From the NCBI GenBank assembly GCA_021443235.1, contig JABUUJ010000039.1:16702-24739 (forward strand): a stretch of DNA of 8,038 nt. The letters run 5' to 3'. The notes under the pieces are model-generated. The model was not told the DNA's origin. It made no database searches and was given only the letters and a program-made list of their open reading frames with translations. The position numbers and the translations under genes are program-made. This document shows, in pieces, positions 1 to 5,975 of the stretch. Position 1 is the first letter of the stretch, and every line of letters begins with the position of its first letter. Origin of the DNA: Muribaculaceae bacterium (GTDB lineage: Bacteria; Bacteroidota; Bacteroidia; Bacteroidales; Muribaculaceae).

Positions 1-675
1 GAGCAACTGTTCACGACAGGACGATTTGGCCACATTGACGTGTTGAATTTCCTTCTCAACACCCTCTTCGTGTGGATTATTGTGCATTTCCTCTACTATC
101 GCAAGTCGAAGCTGCGCAGTTTCTACTTCACGTTCATGATGCTGAGCGTGGCCATCTACTTCCTTGTCTACTTCATGATCTTTGTGCTCGAGGACCTCAA
201 GGGAAAAACCGGCCTGGGAGTGGGAATAGGCCTCTTCGGCATCTTCTCGATTATGCGCTATCGCACCGACGCGATGCCCGTGCGCGAGATGACCTACCTG
301 TTCAGCGTCATCTGCCTCTCGGTGATCAACGCCCTGGGCACCACCATCGGCATAGTGGAGCTACTGTTGCCCAACGTGCTGGTGCTCATCATTATGGTGC
401 TGTGCGAGATGTTCCTCATGCGTCGTCACGGCCTCACCAAGCTCGTGCTATATGACCGCCTGGAACTCATCGTGCCCGAGAAGCACGAGCAACTCATCGA
501 GGACCTGCGCGCTCGCACCGGCCTCAACATCACCCGCGTGGCGGTGGGCAGCGTCGACTTCCTCAAAGACAGCGCCGTGCTCAAGCTCTATTATGAGCCC
601 GACGGCACCCACGACAGCGAGATATCGGGAACGACAAAGCCAAAAAGAGAGGTATGGGAAGAGGTAAACGAATGA
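1..675 (+). CDS. DUF4956 domain-containing membrane protein (5' end outside the window)
   Basis: The frame is open to the first base of the window. A GTG at 40 could be read as a start, but in-frame sequence before it (EQLFTTGRFGHID) looks like protein, so the gene most likely begins further left; 224 codons are visible. The N-terminal part has four or five hydrophobic helices (roughly visible codons 15-32, 43-64, 72-84, 99-117 and 120-138). Between them lies the arginine-rich stretch RYRTDAMPVREMTYLF (codons 86-101), which I recognise as the hallmark of DUF4956. A soluble C-terminal domain follows. The biochemical role is unknown. Known members often sit beside VTC-type polyphosphate polymerase, CotH-like kinase and Cthe_2159-like genes, so a role in a membrane-linked polymer pathway is inferred. 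The gene overlaps the next one, which indicates an operon. Family call is confident, function is not. Confidence 0.85.
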   Translation, partial: EQLFTTGRFGHIDVLNFLLNTLFVWIIVHFLYYRKSKLRSFYFTFMMLSVAIYFLVYFMIFVLEDLKGKTGLGVGIGLFGIFSIMRYRTDAMPVREMTYLFSVICLSVINALGTTIGIVELLLPNVLVLIIMVLCEMFLMRRHGLTKLVLYDRLELIVPEKHEQLIEDLRARTGLNITRVAVGSVDFLKDSAVLKLYYEPDGTHDSEISGTTKPKREVWEEVNE

Positions 676-1406
676 TAATAGCGGCAATCGCCGCCCTCGC
701 GCTTCTTGTTCCGCACACGGTGCTGGCCGACGACTACGGCCTGGTGATTGACGCTGGCGTGGAGAAGAAATTCAACAAGAAATTCACCCTTACGGGATTG
801 GCCGAGTTCCAGTCGCGCAACACGTTCCGCACCGTCGATCGAGTGTCGGTCAGAGTTGGAGGCAAGTACCGCCTCAACTCATGGCTAAGGGCCGAGGCCG
901 CCTACCAGTTTATCGTGGTCAACAACCGCGAGCACCTGAGCTATAACAAAGACGGCTCCTACAACAACTGGCGTCCATCGTTCTGGGGCACGCGCCACCG
1001 CGCCACCGCCGCCCTTGTGGCAAGCGTCGACATGGGCCGCTTCAACGTGTCGCTGCGCGAGCGCTACCAGTACACCTATCGCCCCGAAGCCACCACCACG
1101 CGCTATGACTTTGACAACGAGTGGTTTGAGGACTGCACCGTCAAGTCCAAGCACGACCACGTGCTGCGCTCGCGCGTCAAGGTGCAGTACAACATACGCC
1201 ACTGCAAGTTCACCCCTCATGTGAGCGCCGAAATCTACACCAGCGACGTCTATGACAAGACCAAGCTGGCGGTGGGCGGCAGCTATACGCTCAAGAAGCA
1301 CCACGGCTTTGTGCTCGAGTACCAGCACGAGCTGCTCAACCGCACCCAGCACCCGTCATCAATTGCCAAGCAACACATCGTGGCTGGATATACCTATAAA
1401 TTTTAA
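654..1406 (+). CDS. DUF2490 family outer-membrane beta-barrel protein
   Basis: The 250-residue product has an N-terminal signal peptide with basic residues (MGRGKR), a hydrophobic core and a likely cut after VLA at about residue 25. The rest is a series of alternating polar and aromatic strands (for example YRLNSWLRAEAAYQF and RERYQYTYRPEA) and it ends in YTYKF. A terminal aromatic residue is typical of substrates of the Bam barrel-insertion machinery. This matches the DUF2490 family of Bacteroidota, whose function is unknown. The start at 654 overlaps the previous gene by 22 bases. An alternative ATG at 672 would overlap by only 4 bases (ATGA) and has AAGAGG seven bases upstream, but it would lose the charged n-region, so 654 is preferred. 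The tight coupling suggests the outer-membrane partner of the neighbouring membrane protein and lipoprotein; that is inference. Confidence 0.82.
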   Translation: MGRGKRMIIAAIAALALLVPHTVLADDYGLVIDAGVEKKFNKKFTLTGLAEFQSRNTFRTVDRVSVRVGGKYRLNSWLRAEAAYQFIVVNNREHLSYNKDGSYNNWRPSFWGTRHRATAALVASVDMGRFNVSLRERYQYTYRPEATTTRYDFDNEWFEDCTVKSKHDHVLRSRVKVQYNIRHCKFTPHVSAEIYTSDVYDKTKLAVGGSYTLKKHHGFVLEYQHELLNRTQHPSSIAKQHIVAGYTYKF

Positions 1407-1417
1407 GCCTCTACACC

Positions 1418-2653
1418 ATGATTAAGAATAAGTTACAATACATTGCAGTGTTGCTCATGGCACTTGTGGCCACGGCATGCGTCAACGACGATACCGCGCT
1501 GCAAGACCTCATCGACGCCGACCCCCGAATCAAGCCCATCCTCATCGATATCGACATGACGCCGCTCGACGAGGGCCAGGAGACTATTCCCACCAATCCA
1601 GCCGACGATACCTACAACGACTACTGGGAAAACAACCCGTGGACAGTGTCGGTAAAGGTGACCTATAACGATGGCGAGGCGACAGTCTCCACCACCAATT
1701 CGCGCGTGAGATACACCATCGAGGGCGCCCATGTCACCATACGCTCCACAGCCTCGCGCATGCACATCGTTGCCAGCGGCGAGACCGCCGACGGCTCGCT
1801 CAAAGTATATAGCGACTACAAGTACCGCCTCACACTTGACGGACTGTCGCTTGCCAACTCGCACGGCGCCGCCATCAACAACCAGTGCGGCAAGACACTC
1901 TACCTGTGCCTTGCCGAGGAGTCGGCCAACGCACTCTATGACAGCATGACCTACGACTATGTTGAGGGCGAGGATATGAAGGGCGCGCTTTTCAGCGAAG
2001 GGCAGGTGATTATCAGCGGCAAAGGCTCTCTCGACGTATATGCCAATTGCCGTCACGGCATTGCCACCGACGACTATCTGCGCGTGCGCAAGGGCGTGCG
2101 CCTTTATGTGACAACCCGCGTGGGCAACTGCCTGAGAGGCAACGACGGCGTGTTTATTGACGGCGGTGTCGTGGGGCTGAGGGCCAATGGCGCCGGCTCC
2201 AAGGGCATCAGCTCGCACCAGAGCGTGACGGTGGGCGGTGGACGCACCATGATTCTCAGCCACGGCGAGCCACGCATCGAGACTATCGACGACCCGCTTA
2301 CCGGCGAAGCGATTGTCGACACAGTGAGCGCGGCAGGTGTGAAGTGCGACAGCCTCATGGCAATGACCGCAGGCACCCTACGCATCAAGGCCACCGGCGA
2401 GGGCGGCAAGGGCCTGAAACTCAAGAGCGACTTCACCCTCACGGGCGGCGACCTGGAGATCGTGACCATTGGCCGCAAGGGCCTTGCGTCGTCCAAGGGC
2501 ATCAAGGTCGACGGCATCACCCGCATTGAAGGCGGCAGCCTGTATTCGTTCAGCAAGTTTGCCAGCGCAATCACTTGCGACTCGGTCTATTACGCTCCCG
2601 GAGCCATCACTCACGACGCCCCAAGCAAGCATTTCCTCCAAGTGAAATATTAG
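1418..2653 (+). CDS. Lipoprotein with Cthe_2159-like (DUF4353) carbohydrate-binding beta-helix
   Basis: The 411-residue product starts with a lipoprotein signal peptide whose lipobox is VATAC, giving an acylated Cys21. A low-complexity acidic linker (to about residue 55) leads into a long repetitive domain made of short strands and glycine turns. Recurrent motifs such as GSKGISS, GGKGLKLKSD and SSKGIKVDG each look like one rung of a right-handed beta-helix. This is the pattern of the Cthe_2159 family (formerly DUF4353); its Clostridium thermocellum founder is described as a cellulose and polygalacturonate binding protein. A cell-envelope sugar or polymer binding role is therefore likely, but the ligand cannot be read from the sequence. 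The gene starts 11 bases after the DUF2490 gene and is last in the run, followed by a strong terminator. Enzymatic activity is possible but unsupported. Confidence 0.82.
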   Translation: MIKNKLQYIAVLLMALVATACVNDDTALQDLIDADPRIKPILIDIDMTPLDEGQETIPTNPADDTYNDYWENNPWTVSVKVTYNDGEATVSTTNSRVRYTIEGAHVTIRSTASRMHIVASGETADGSLKVYSDYKYRLTLDGLSLANSHGAAINNQCGKTLYLCLAEESANALYDSMTYDYVEGEDMKGALFSEGQVIISGKGSLDVYANCRHGIATDDYLRVRKGVRLYVTTRVGNCLRGNDGVFIDGGVVGLRANGAGSKGISSHQSVTVGGGRTMILSHGEPRIETIDDPLTGEAIVDTVSAAGVKCDSLMAMTAGTLRIKATGEGGKGLKLKSDFTLTGGDLEIVTIGRKGLASSKGIKVDGITRIEGGSLYSFSKFASAITCDSVYYAPGAITHDAPSKHFLQVKY

Positions 2654-2694
2654 CCCAACATAATTCCCAACATTGTGGTTCACGATGACTGAAA

Positions 2695-2734
2695 CAAAAA
2701 AGGCTGCGCCGTTGTGTGGCGCAGCCCTTTTTTG
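2695..2734. terminator. Bidirectional intrinsic terminator between convergent genes
   Basis: A 9-base-pair GC-rich stem, GGCTGCGCC (2702-2710) with GGCGCAGCC (2718-2726), encloses a 7-base loop. It is flanked by an A run on the left and CTTTTTTG on the right. It therefore works as a terminator in both directions, ending the lipoprotein operon on the plus strand and mscL on the minus strand. Confidence 0.9.
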
Positions 2735-2753
2735 TTATGGGTGAATGGCTTAC

Positions 2754-2788
2754 CCCAAAAAGTTCATTAGAATTTTGAACTATTTGGG
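2754..2788 (-). repeat. Hairpin immediately after the mscL stop codon
   Basis: CCCAAA-A-AGTTCA pairs with TGAACT-A-TTTGGG across a 9-base loop, giving twelve pairs and one A-A mismatch. It begins only 2 bases after the mscL stop codon. It has no U run, so it looks more like a 3' stabilising hairpin than a terminator; the terminator at 2695-2734 lies just beyond it. Confidence 0.55.
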
Positions 2789-2789
2789 T

Positions 2790-3215
2790 TTACTTCTTGG
2801 CGAGCAGGTCGCGTATCTCGGCGAGCAGCCTCTCCTCGTTGCTGGGCTCAGGGGCTGCGGGAGCCGGCTCCTCTTCTTTTTTCTTCTTGAGCCTGTTGAT
2901 GCCCTTCACCATGAGGAAGATGCACAGGGCAATGATGATAAAGTCAAGGATGTTCTGAATGAACTGCCCATAGGCCCACACCGCCGCACCAGCCTCACGG
3001 GCTTCAGCCAGCGTGGCGAAAGTCTTGTCGGAGAGATTGATAAACAGGTTAGTGAAGTCGATACCACCTGTCGCGATACTCACCAGCGGCATGATGATGT
3101 CGCTCACGAGCGAGGTGACGATCTTGCCAAATGCGCCGCCAATGATCACACCCACGGCCATGTCCATTACATTGCCCTTGACGGCAAACTCTTTAAACTC
3201 TTTAATAAAACTCAT
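2790..3215 (-). CDS. mscL: Large-conductance mechanosensitive channel MscL
   Basis: The 141-residue product is a textbook MscL, a homopentameric inner-membrane channel that opens under membrane tension to release solutes during osmotic downshock. Visible features are the amphipathic N-terminal helix (MSFIKEFKEFAVKGN), then a glycine-rich pore helix TM1 at about residues 16-43 (VGVIIGGAFGKIVTSLVSDIIMP). A periplasmic loop of about 30 residues follows, then TM2 at about 78-105 (YGQFIQNILDFIIIALCIFLM). The charged cluster KKKKEEE after TM2 leads to a Pro-Ala linker and the C-terminal bundle helix NEERLLAEIRDLL. Length is normal for the family. It is transcribed alone, convergent with the lipoprotein operon. 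No Shine-Dalgarno site precedes the ATG, as is usual in Bacteroidota. Confidence 0.97.
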   Translation of the reverse strand: MSFIKEFKEFAVKGNVMDMAVGVIIGGAFGKIVTSLVSDIIMPLVSIATGGIDFTNLFINLSDKTFATLAEAREAGAAVWAYGQFIQNILDFIIIALCIFLMVKGINRLKKKKEEEPAPAAPEPSNEERLLAEIRDLLAKK

Positions 3216-3229
3216 AATGTGTAATTTAC

Positions 3230-3274
3230 CGCCCTGGCGTGTGTGAGAATGGCGCCATTCTCATCGCCTGGCGT
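3230..3274. repeat. Perfect 20-base palindrome flanked by a repeated CGCC(C)TGGCGT motif, upstream of mscL
   Basis: Bases 3244-3263 form a perfect palindrome (TGAGAATGGC and its reverse complement, with GGCGCC at the centre). On its left is CGCCCTGGCGT (3230-3240) and on its right CGCCTGGCGT (3265-3274). The flanks are near-identical direct repeats, and each is itself a small palindrome. The array starts 15 bases upstream of the mscL ATG. A weak minus-strand -7-like TAAATTAC (3221-3228) would place the palindrome near a -33 position. It could be an operator or a leader hairpin; no T run follows, so a terminator is unlikely. Confidence 0.6.
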
Positions 3275-3309
3275 AATGCTAAATGTTGTGGTTAAGGATG
3301 GTGGCAGTT

Positions 3310-3424
3310 GCGCCGCGCTGCCGCCTTGTGAAGTGGTGCGGCGCTGGGAGCGTCGCCTAATTCCCGACAAATTTCAAAAAAATTTTCCACCTGTGCAACA
3401 TCTCCCACATAAATATTTTGTGGG
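3310..3424. other. Two further hairpins in the gap between mscL and gapA
   Basis: The gap from 3216 to 3647 has no convincing gene. Besides the palindrome near mscL it holds a GC-rich inverted repeat, GCGCCGC (3310-3316) with GCGGCGC (3338-3344), and a second one, CCCACA (3404-3409) with TGTGGG (3419-3424) around an AT-rich centre. From about 3425 to 3512 the DNA is very AT-rich with no recognisable site, then the gapA promoter and leader follow. No role is known for these hairpins. Confidence 0.4.
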
Positions 3425-3512
3425 GAAGGGGAAAATGGGGGTTAAAAAAGTTAAATTGAAGAAATTTTTCCATTATTTTCATCTGAAATAAGGAAAAGTC
3501 AAAAATATTGCT

Positions 3513-3520
3513 TAAATTTG
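3513..3520 (+). promoter_or_regulatory. Probable gapA promoter, -7 element
   Basis: TAAATTTG matches the Bacteroidota -7 consensus TAnnTTTG exactly and sits in an AT-rich tract. No clear TTTG is found about 20 bases upstream, so the -33 element is weak or absent. Transcription would start near 3527 and give a leader of roughly 120 bases before the gapA ATG. Confidence 0.55.
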
Positions 3521-3540
3521 CAGTTGATAATAAAAAAAGC

Positions 3541-3594
3541 ATGGCAAATGGAGCCACCGAGCTCGTTTCCCAGGCGCCTACAAGTGTGAAGTGA
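3541..3594 (+). other. Possible 17-codon upstream open reading frame in the gapA leader
   Basis: ATG at 3541 opens a 17-residue frame (MANGATELVSQAPTSVK) that stops at 3592-3594, 53 bases before gapA. An A-rich tract (AATAAAAAAAGC) precedes its ATG, the kind of sequence that favours initiation in Bacteroidota. It lies just after the predicted transcription start. It is too short to call from composition, and chance is a real alternative. Confidence 0.2.
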
Positions 3595-3647
3595 TATAGA
3601 CAACTAATTATAAGTTCAACTTTATAAAACTAAAATTTCAAGAAAAA

Positions 3648-4676
3648 ATGACAAAAGTAGCTATTAACGGTTTCGGTCGCATCGGCCGTCTCGCATTCCG
3701 TCAAATGTTTGAGGCTGAAGGTTATGAGGTAGTTGCAATCAACGACCTTACATCTCCCAAAATGCTCGCTCACCTTCTCAAGTACGACACTGCTCAGGGT
3801 GGTTTCGCTGGCAAGTACGGCGAGGGCAAGCACACTGTAGAGGCAACTGACAACTCTATCATCGTTGATGGTAAGGAGATTACTATCTATGCTAAGCCCA
3901 ACGCAGCCGAGCTTCCTTGGGGCGAGCTTGACGTAGACGTAGTTCTCGAGTGCACCGGTTTCTACACTTCTAAGGCAAAGGCCGAGGCTCACATCCAGGC
4001 TGGCGCAAAGAAGGTGGTTATCTCGGCTCCCGCAGGCAACGACCTCCCCACCATCGTTTACAACGTGAACCACAACACCTTGACTGCTGCAGACACTGTT
4101 ATTTCGGCTGCATCGTGCACCACCAACTGCCTTGCTCCCATGGCAGCTGCTCTCAATGCTTATGCACCCATCCAGAGTGGTATCATGTCGACAATCCACG
4201 CTTACACTGGCGACCAGATGATTCTTGACGGTCCTCAGCGCAAGGGTGACCTCCGCCGTTCGCGCGCAGGTGCTTGCAACATCGTTCCCAACTCGACAGG
4301 TGCTGCCAAGGCTATCGGTCTGGTTATTCCCGAGCTCAACGGCAAGCTCATCGGCTCGGCTCAGCGCGTTCCCACCCCCACTGGTTCAACTACTATCCTT
4401 ATCGCTGTTGTTAAGGGTGCCGATGTAACCGTTGAGGGCATCAACGCCGCCATGAAGGCCGCCGCCAACGAGTCGTTTGGCTACTGCGAGGACCAGATTG
4501 TTTCTTCCGACATCATCGGCATGAAGTTCGGTTCGCTCTTCGACGCTACCCAGACTATGGTTAGCAAGGTTGAGGAGGGTGTTTACCAGGTACAGGTTGT
4601 TTCTTGGTACGACAACGAGAACTCTTACACTTCGCAGATGGTTCGCACTATCAAGTTCTTCAGCGAGGTTAAGTAA
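3648..4676 (+). CDS. gapA: NAD-dependent glyceraldehyde-3-phosphate dehydrogenase, type I
   Basis: The 342-residue product catalyses oxidation and phosphorylation of glyceraldehyde-3-phosphate to 1,3-bisphosphoglycerate in cytosolic glycolysis. The N-terminal Rossmann motif NGFGRIGR is at residues 7-14. Asp33 (INDL) at the end of the second strand fits a preference for NAD over NADP. The catalytic motif SAASCTTNCLAP gives nucleophile Cys157, and HAYTGDQ gives base His184. The phosphate-binding RRSRAG (203-208) and the C-terminal SWYDNENSY are also present. Length is normal. Four-fold codons often end in T (GGT, GCT, GTT), unlike the C- and G-ending neighbours, as expected for a very highly expressed gene. 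It is monocistronic, with its own promoter and a strong terminator. The A-rich CAAGAAAAA before the ATG fits the start. Confidence 0.98.
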   Translation: MTKVAINGFGRIGRLAFRQMFEAEGYEVVAINDLTSPKMLAHLLKYDTAQGGFAGKYGEGKHTVEATDNSIIVDGKEITIYAKPNAAELPWGELDVDVVLECTGFYTSKAKAEAHIQAGAKKVVISAPAGNDLPTIVYNVNHNTLTAADTVISAASCTTNCLAPMAAALNAYAPIQSGIMSTIHAYTGDQMILDGPQRKGDLRRSRAGACNIVPNSTGAAKAIGLVIPELNGKLIGSAQRVPTPTGSTTILIAVVKGADVTVEGINAAMKAAANESFGYCEDQIVSSDIIGMKFGSLFDATQTMVSKVEEGVYQVQVVSWYDNENSYTSQMVRTIKFFSEVK

Positions 4677-4700
4677 TTTAATTCTCTCCTGACGACTAAA

Positions 4701-4714
4701 CCGGGACATCCCGG
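4701..4714 (+). repeat. Short hairpin between gapA and its terminator
   Basis: CCGGGA-CA-TCCCGG is a near-perfect palindrome 24 bases after the gapA stop and 10 bases before the terminator stem. Its two-base loop is too tight for a full hairpin, so only the outer pairs would form. It may help stabilise the 3' end of the mRNA. Confidence 0.3.
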
Positions 4715-4723
4715 GCAACACAG

Positions 4724-4753
4724 CCACCCAGAAATCCTCTGGGTGGTTTTTTT
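4724..4753 (+). terminator. Intrinsic terminator of gapA
   Basis: CCACCCAGA (4724-4732) pairs perfectly with TCTGGGTGG (4738-4746) across the loop AATCC and is followed directly by seven T. It separates gapA from the perR promoter 20 bases downstream. Confidence 0.92.
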
Positions 4754-4772
4754 GAAAAAAGTTGCAAAAATA

Positions 4773-4804
4773 TTTGGAAAATATTTGAAATTATTGTAAT
4801 TTTG
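4773..4804 (+). promoter_or_regulatory. Promoter of the perR-rubrerythrin operon
   Basis: TTTG at 4773-4776 and TAATTTTG at 4797-4804 are separated by 20 bases, a canonical Bacteroidota -33/-7 pair. Transcription would start near 4810, leaving a leader of about 15 bases before the perR ATG. Confidence 0.8.
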
Positions 4805-4816
4805 TAACGATTACAG
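4802..4816. promoter_or_regulatory. Candidate PerR box (autoregulatory operator)
   Basis: TTGTAAC-G-ATTACAG is a 7-1-7 inverted repeat matching 11 of 14 positions of the Bacillus subtilis PerR box TTATAATnATTATAA. It overlaps the end of the -7 element and the expected transcription start, so a bound repressor would block the promoter. The match is seen by eye; binding is inferred. Confidence 0.55.
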
Positions 4817-4825
4817 ATTTTGGTG

Positions 4826-5221
4826 ATGACACAGGCTACGCAACACTTGGTGAAACACGGCATTAGGCCCTCGATGCAGCGCATTGCTATCATGAAATAT
4901 CTCATGGAGCATCGCACGCATCCCACTGTAGACACCATCTACAGCGACCTGCACCACAGCATGCCCACGCTGTCGCGCACCACCGTCTACAACACGCTGC
5001 AGGTGCTCGCCCAGAACCACGCGGTGACCACCCTCAGCATCGACGGGCACGCGACACGCTACGATGGCATCACCCAGCCGCACGCCCACTTCATGTGTCG
5101 CCACTGTGGCCGCATCATCGACCTCCCGCTCGAGAACCTGCCGGCAATGCCACGCAACGGGCTCAAGGTGGAGCAAGTAGAGATTAACTTCACCGGGCGG
5201 TGCGACCTTTGTAATCAGTAA
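4826..5221 (+). CDS. perR: PerR-type peroxide-sensing repressor (Fur family)
   Basis: The 131-residue Fur-family protein has an N-terminal winged helix (recognition region SRTTVYNTLQVL, residues 50-61) and a C-terminal dimer domain. The structural zinc site is CxxC twice: Cys91/Cys94 and Cys126/Cys129. The five metal-sensing ligands of B. subtilis PerR (His37, Asp85, His91, His93, Asp104) all have counterparts at a constant offset of five: His32, Asp80, His86, His88 and Asp99. Asp99, where Fur usually has Glu, supports PerR rather than Fur or Zur. In PerR, iron-catalysed oxidation of the histidines releases DNA. The ATG at 4826 is chosen over upstream TTG 4820 and GTG 4823 because of codon preference and the short leader. 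It lies 51 bases before rubrerythrin with no terminator between, so both are probably co-transcribed and repressed by PerR. Confidence 0.9.
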   Translation: MTQATQHLVKHGIRPSMQRIAIMKYLMEHRTHPTVDTIYSDLHHSMPTLSRTTVYNTLQVLAQNHAVTTLSIDGHATRYDGITQPHAHFMCRHCGRIIDLPLENLPAMPRNGLKVEQVEINFTGRCDLCNQ

Positions 5222-5272
5222 AAAAGAACTAATTATTTTTATTAACAACTTATAAAACAAATAAATACAACT

Positions 5273-5821
5273 ATGGCAAAAAAATGGATCTGCTCAGTGT
5301 GTGGTTATATTCACGAAGGTGACGAGGCACCCGAAAAGTGCCCAATGTGCAAAGTTCCCGCTGAGAAATTCAACGAAATGAAAGAAGAGGCTGGCCTTAA
5401 CTTCGTGTGCGAGCACGAGCTGGGCGTAGCTAAAGGTGTTGACCCCGAAATCGTTAAAGGCCTGCAGATGAACTTCGAAGGCGAGTGCTGCGAGGTAGGC
5501 ATGTATCTGGCAATGTCGCGCCAGGCCGATCGCGAGGGATATCCCGAAATCGCCGAGGCTTTCAAGCGCTATGCTTGGGAAGAGGCCGAGCACGCCGCTA
5601 AGTTTGCCGAGCTCCTGGGCGAGATGGTTTGGGACACCAAGACCAACGTTGAGAAGCGCATGAACGCCGAGTGTGGCGCAACCGCCGGCAAGCTCGAGCT
5701 TGCCAAGATGGCTAAGGCTCAGAACCTTGACGCTATCCACGACACCGTTCACGAGATGGCACGCGACGAGGCTCGTCACGGCAAGGGCTTCGAGGGTCTT
5801 TTCAACCGCTATTTCAAATAA
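5273..5821 (+). CDS. Reverse rubrerythrin (rubredoxin domain first), peroxide reductase
   Basis: The 182-residue cytosolic protein has an N-terminal rubredoxin-like iron site, with Cys7/Cys10 (CSVCG) and Cys23/Cys26 (CPMC). A ferritin-like four-helix domain follows. Candidate diiron ligands are Glu71 or Glu74 (EGECCEVGMY), Glu103/Glu104 and His107 (EEAEH), Glu133, and Glu166 and His169 (DEARH). Classical rubrerythrin has rubredoxin at the C terminus; here the order is reversed, as in the peroxide-inducible reverse rubrerythrins of clostridia. Family members reduce hydrogen peroxide to water with electrons from NAD(P)H-linked donors; the donor is not encoded nearby. It sits downstream of PerR and ends at its own terminator. 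The paired Cys72-Cys73 in the first diiron helix is unusual to my memory. Family call is firm; the exact electron path is inference. Confidence 0.93.
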   Translation: MAKKWICSVCGYIHEGDEAPEKCPMCKVPAEKFNEMKEEAGLNFVCEHELGVAKGVDPEIVKGLQMNFEGECCEVGMYLAMSRQADREGYPEIAEAFKRYAWEEAEHAAKFAELLGEMVWDTKTNVEKRMNAECGATAGKLELAKMAKAQNLDAIHDTVHEMARDEARHGKGFEGLFNRYFK

Positions 5822-5847
5822 GAATTTATATAGTTAGTAGTAAATTA

Positions 5848-5865
5848 AGGGGTATCTAAACCCCT
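5848..5865 (+). repeat. Small hairpin after the rubrerythrin stop
   Basis: AGGGGT (5848-5853) pairs with ACCCCT (5860-5865) across a 6-base loop. It lacks a T run and lies just upstream of the true terminator, so it may act as a 3' stabiliser. Confidence 0.45.
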
Positions 5866-5869
5866 GTGG

Positions 5870-5905
5870 GCGTCGTTCGAGTTGGTCTCGCGCGGCGCTT
5901 TTTTT
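5870..5905 (+). terminator. Intrinsic terminator of the perR-rubrerythrin operon
   Basis: GCGTCG (5870-5875) pairs with CGGCGC (5893-5898, one G-U pair). An inner CGAG/CTCG stem stacks above a small internal loop, and seven T follow. The next promoter begins 11 bases later. Confidence 0.82.
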
Positions 5906-5915
5906 ACCCGAAAAA

Positions 5916-5947
5916 TTTGGCAGACCGCCATTTTGGTTGTAATTTTG
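5916..5947 (+). promoter_or_regulatory. Promoter of the outer-membrane barrel gene
   Basis: TTTG (5916-5919) and TAATTTTG (5940-5947) are 20 bases apart, the same canonical pair and spacing as at perR. The start of transcription would be near 5953, about 20 bases before the gene. Confidence 0.8.
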
Positions 5948-5975
5948 ACACTGCAATCAAGATTTGCTCTATATG

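Noticed and set aside
40..42. GTG at 40 as the start of the DUF4956 gene
   Set aside because: The frame continues open to base 1 with plausible protein sequence, and the family normally has more N-terminal residues, so the gene is treated as cut by the window.
1433..2263. Minus-strand open frame of 276 codons opposite the Cthe_2159-like gene
   Set aside because: Composition is Ala, His and Val biased as expected for the complement of a GC-rich gene. The plus-strand frame has a clear lipoprotein signal and beta-helix repeats.
2745..3224. Plus-strand open frame of 159 codons opposite mscL
   Set aside because: It is the shadow of mscL, which is unmistakable on the other strand, and it also runs through the 3' hairpin.
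3243..3557. Two short open frames, one on each strand, in the gap before gapA
   Set aside because: They are 66-82 codons long and overlap hairpins, very AT-rich DNA and (on the minus strand) the gapA promoter. Their products show no domain; the minus one (3357-3557) is a Phe-rich by-product of A/T runs.
5222..5272. Second PerR box or separate promoter before rubrerythrin
   Set aside because: TAATTATTTTTATTA matches the box only weakly and the stretch is almost all A and T, so the match is not meaningful. No TAnnTTTG element is present.
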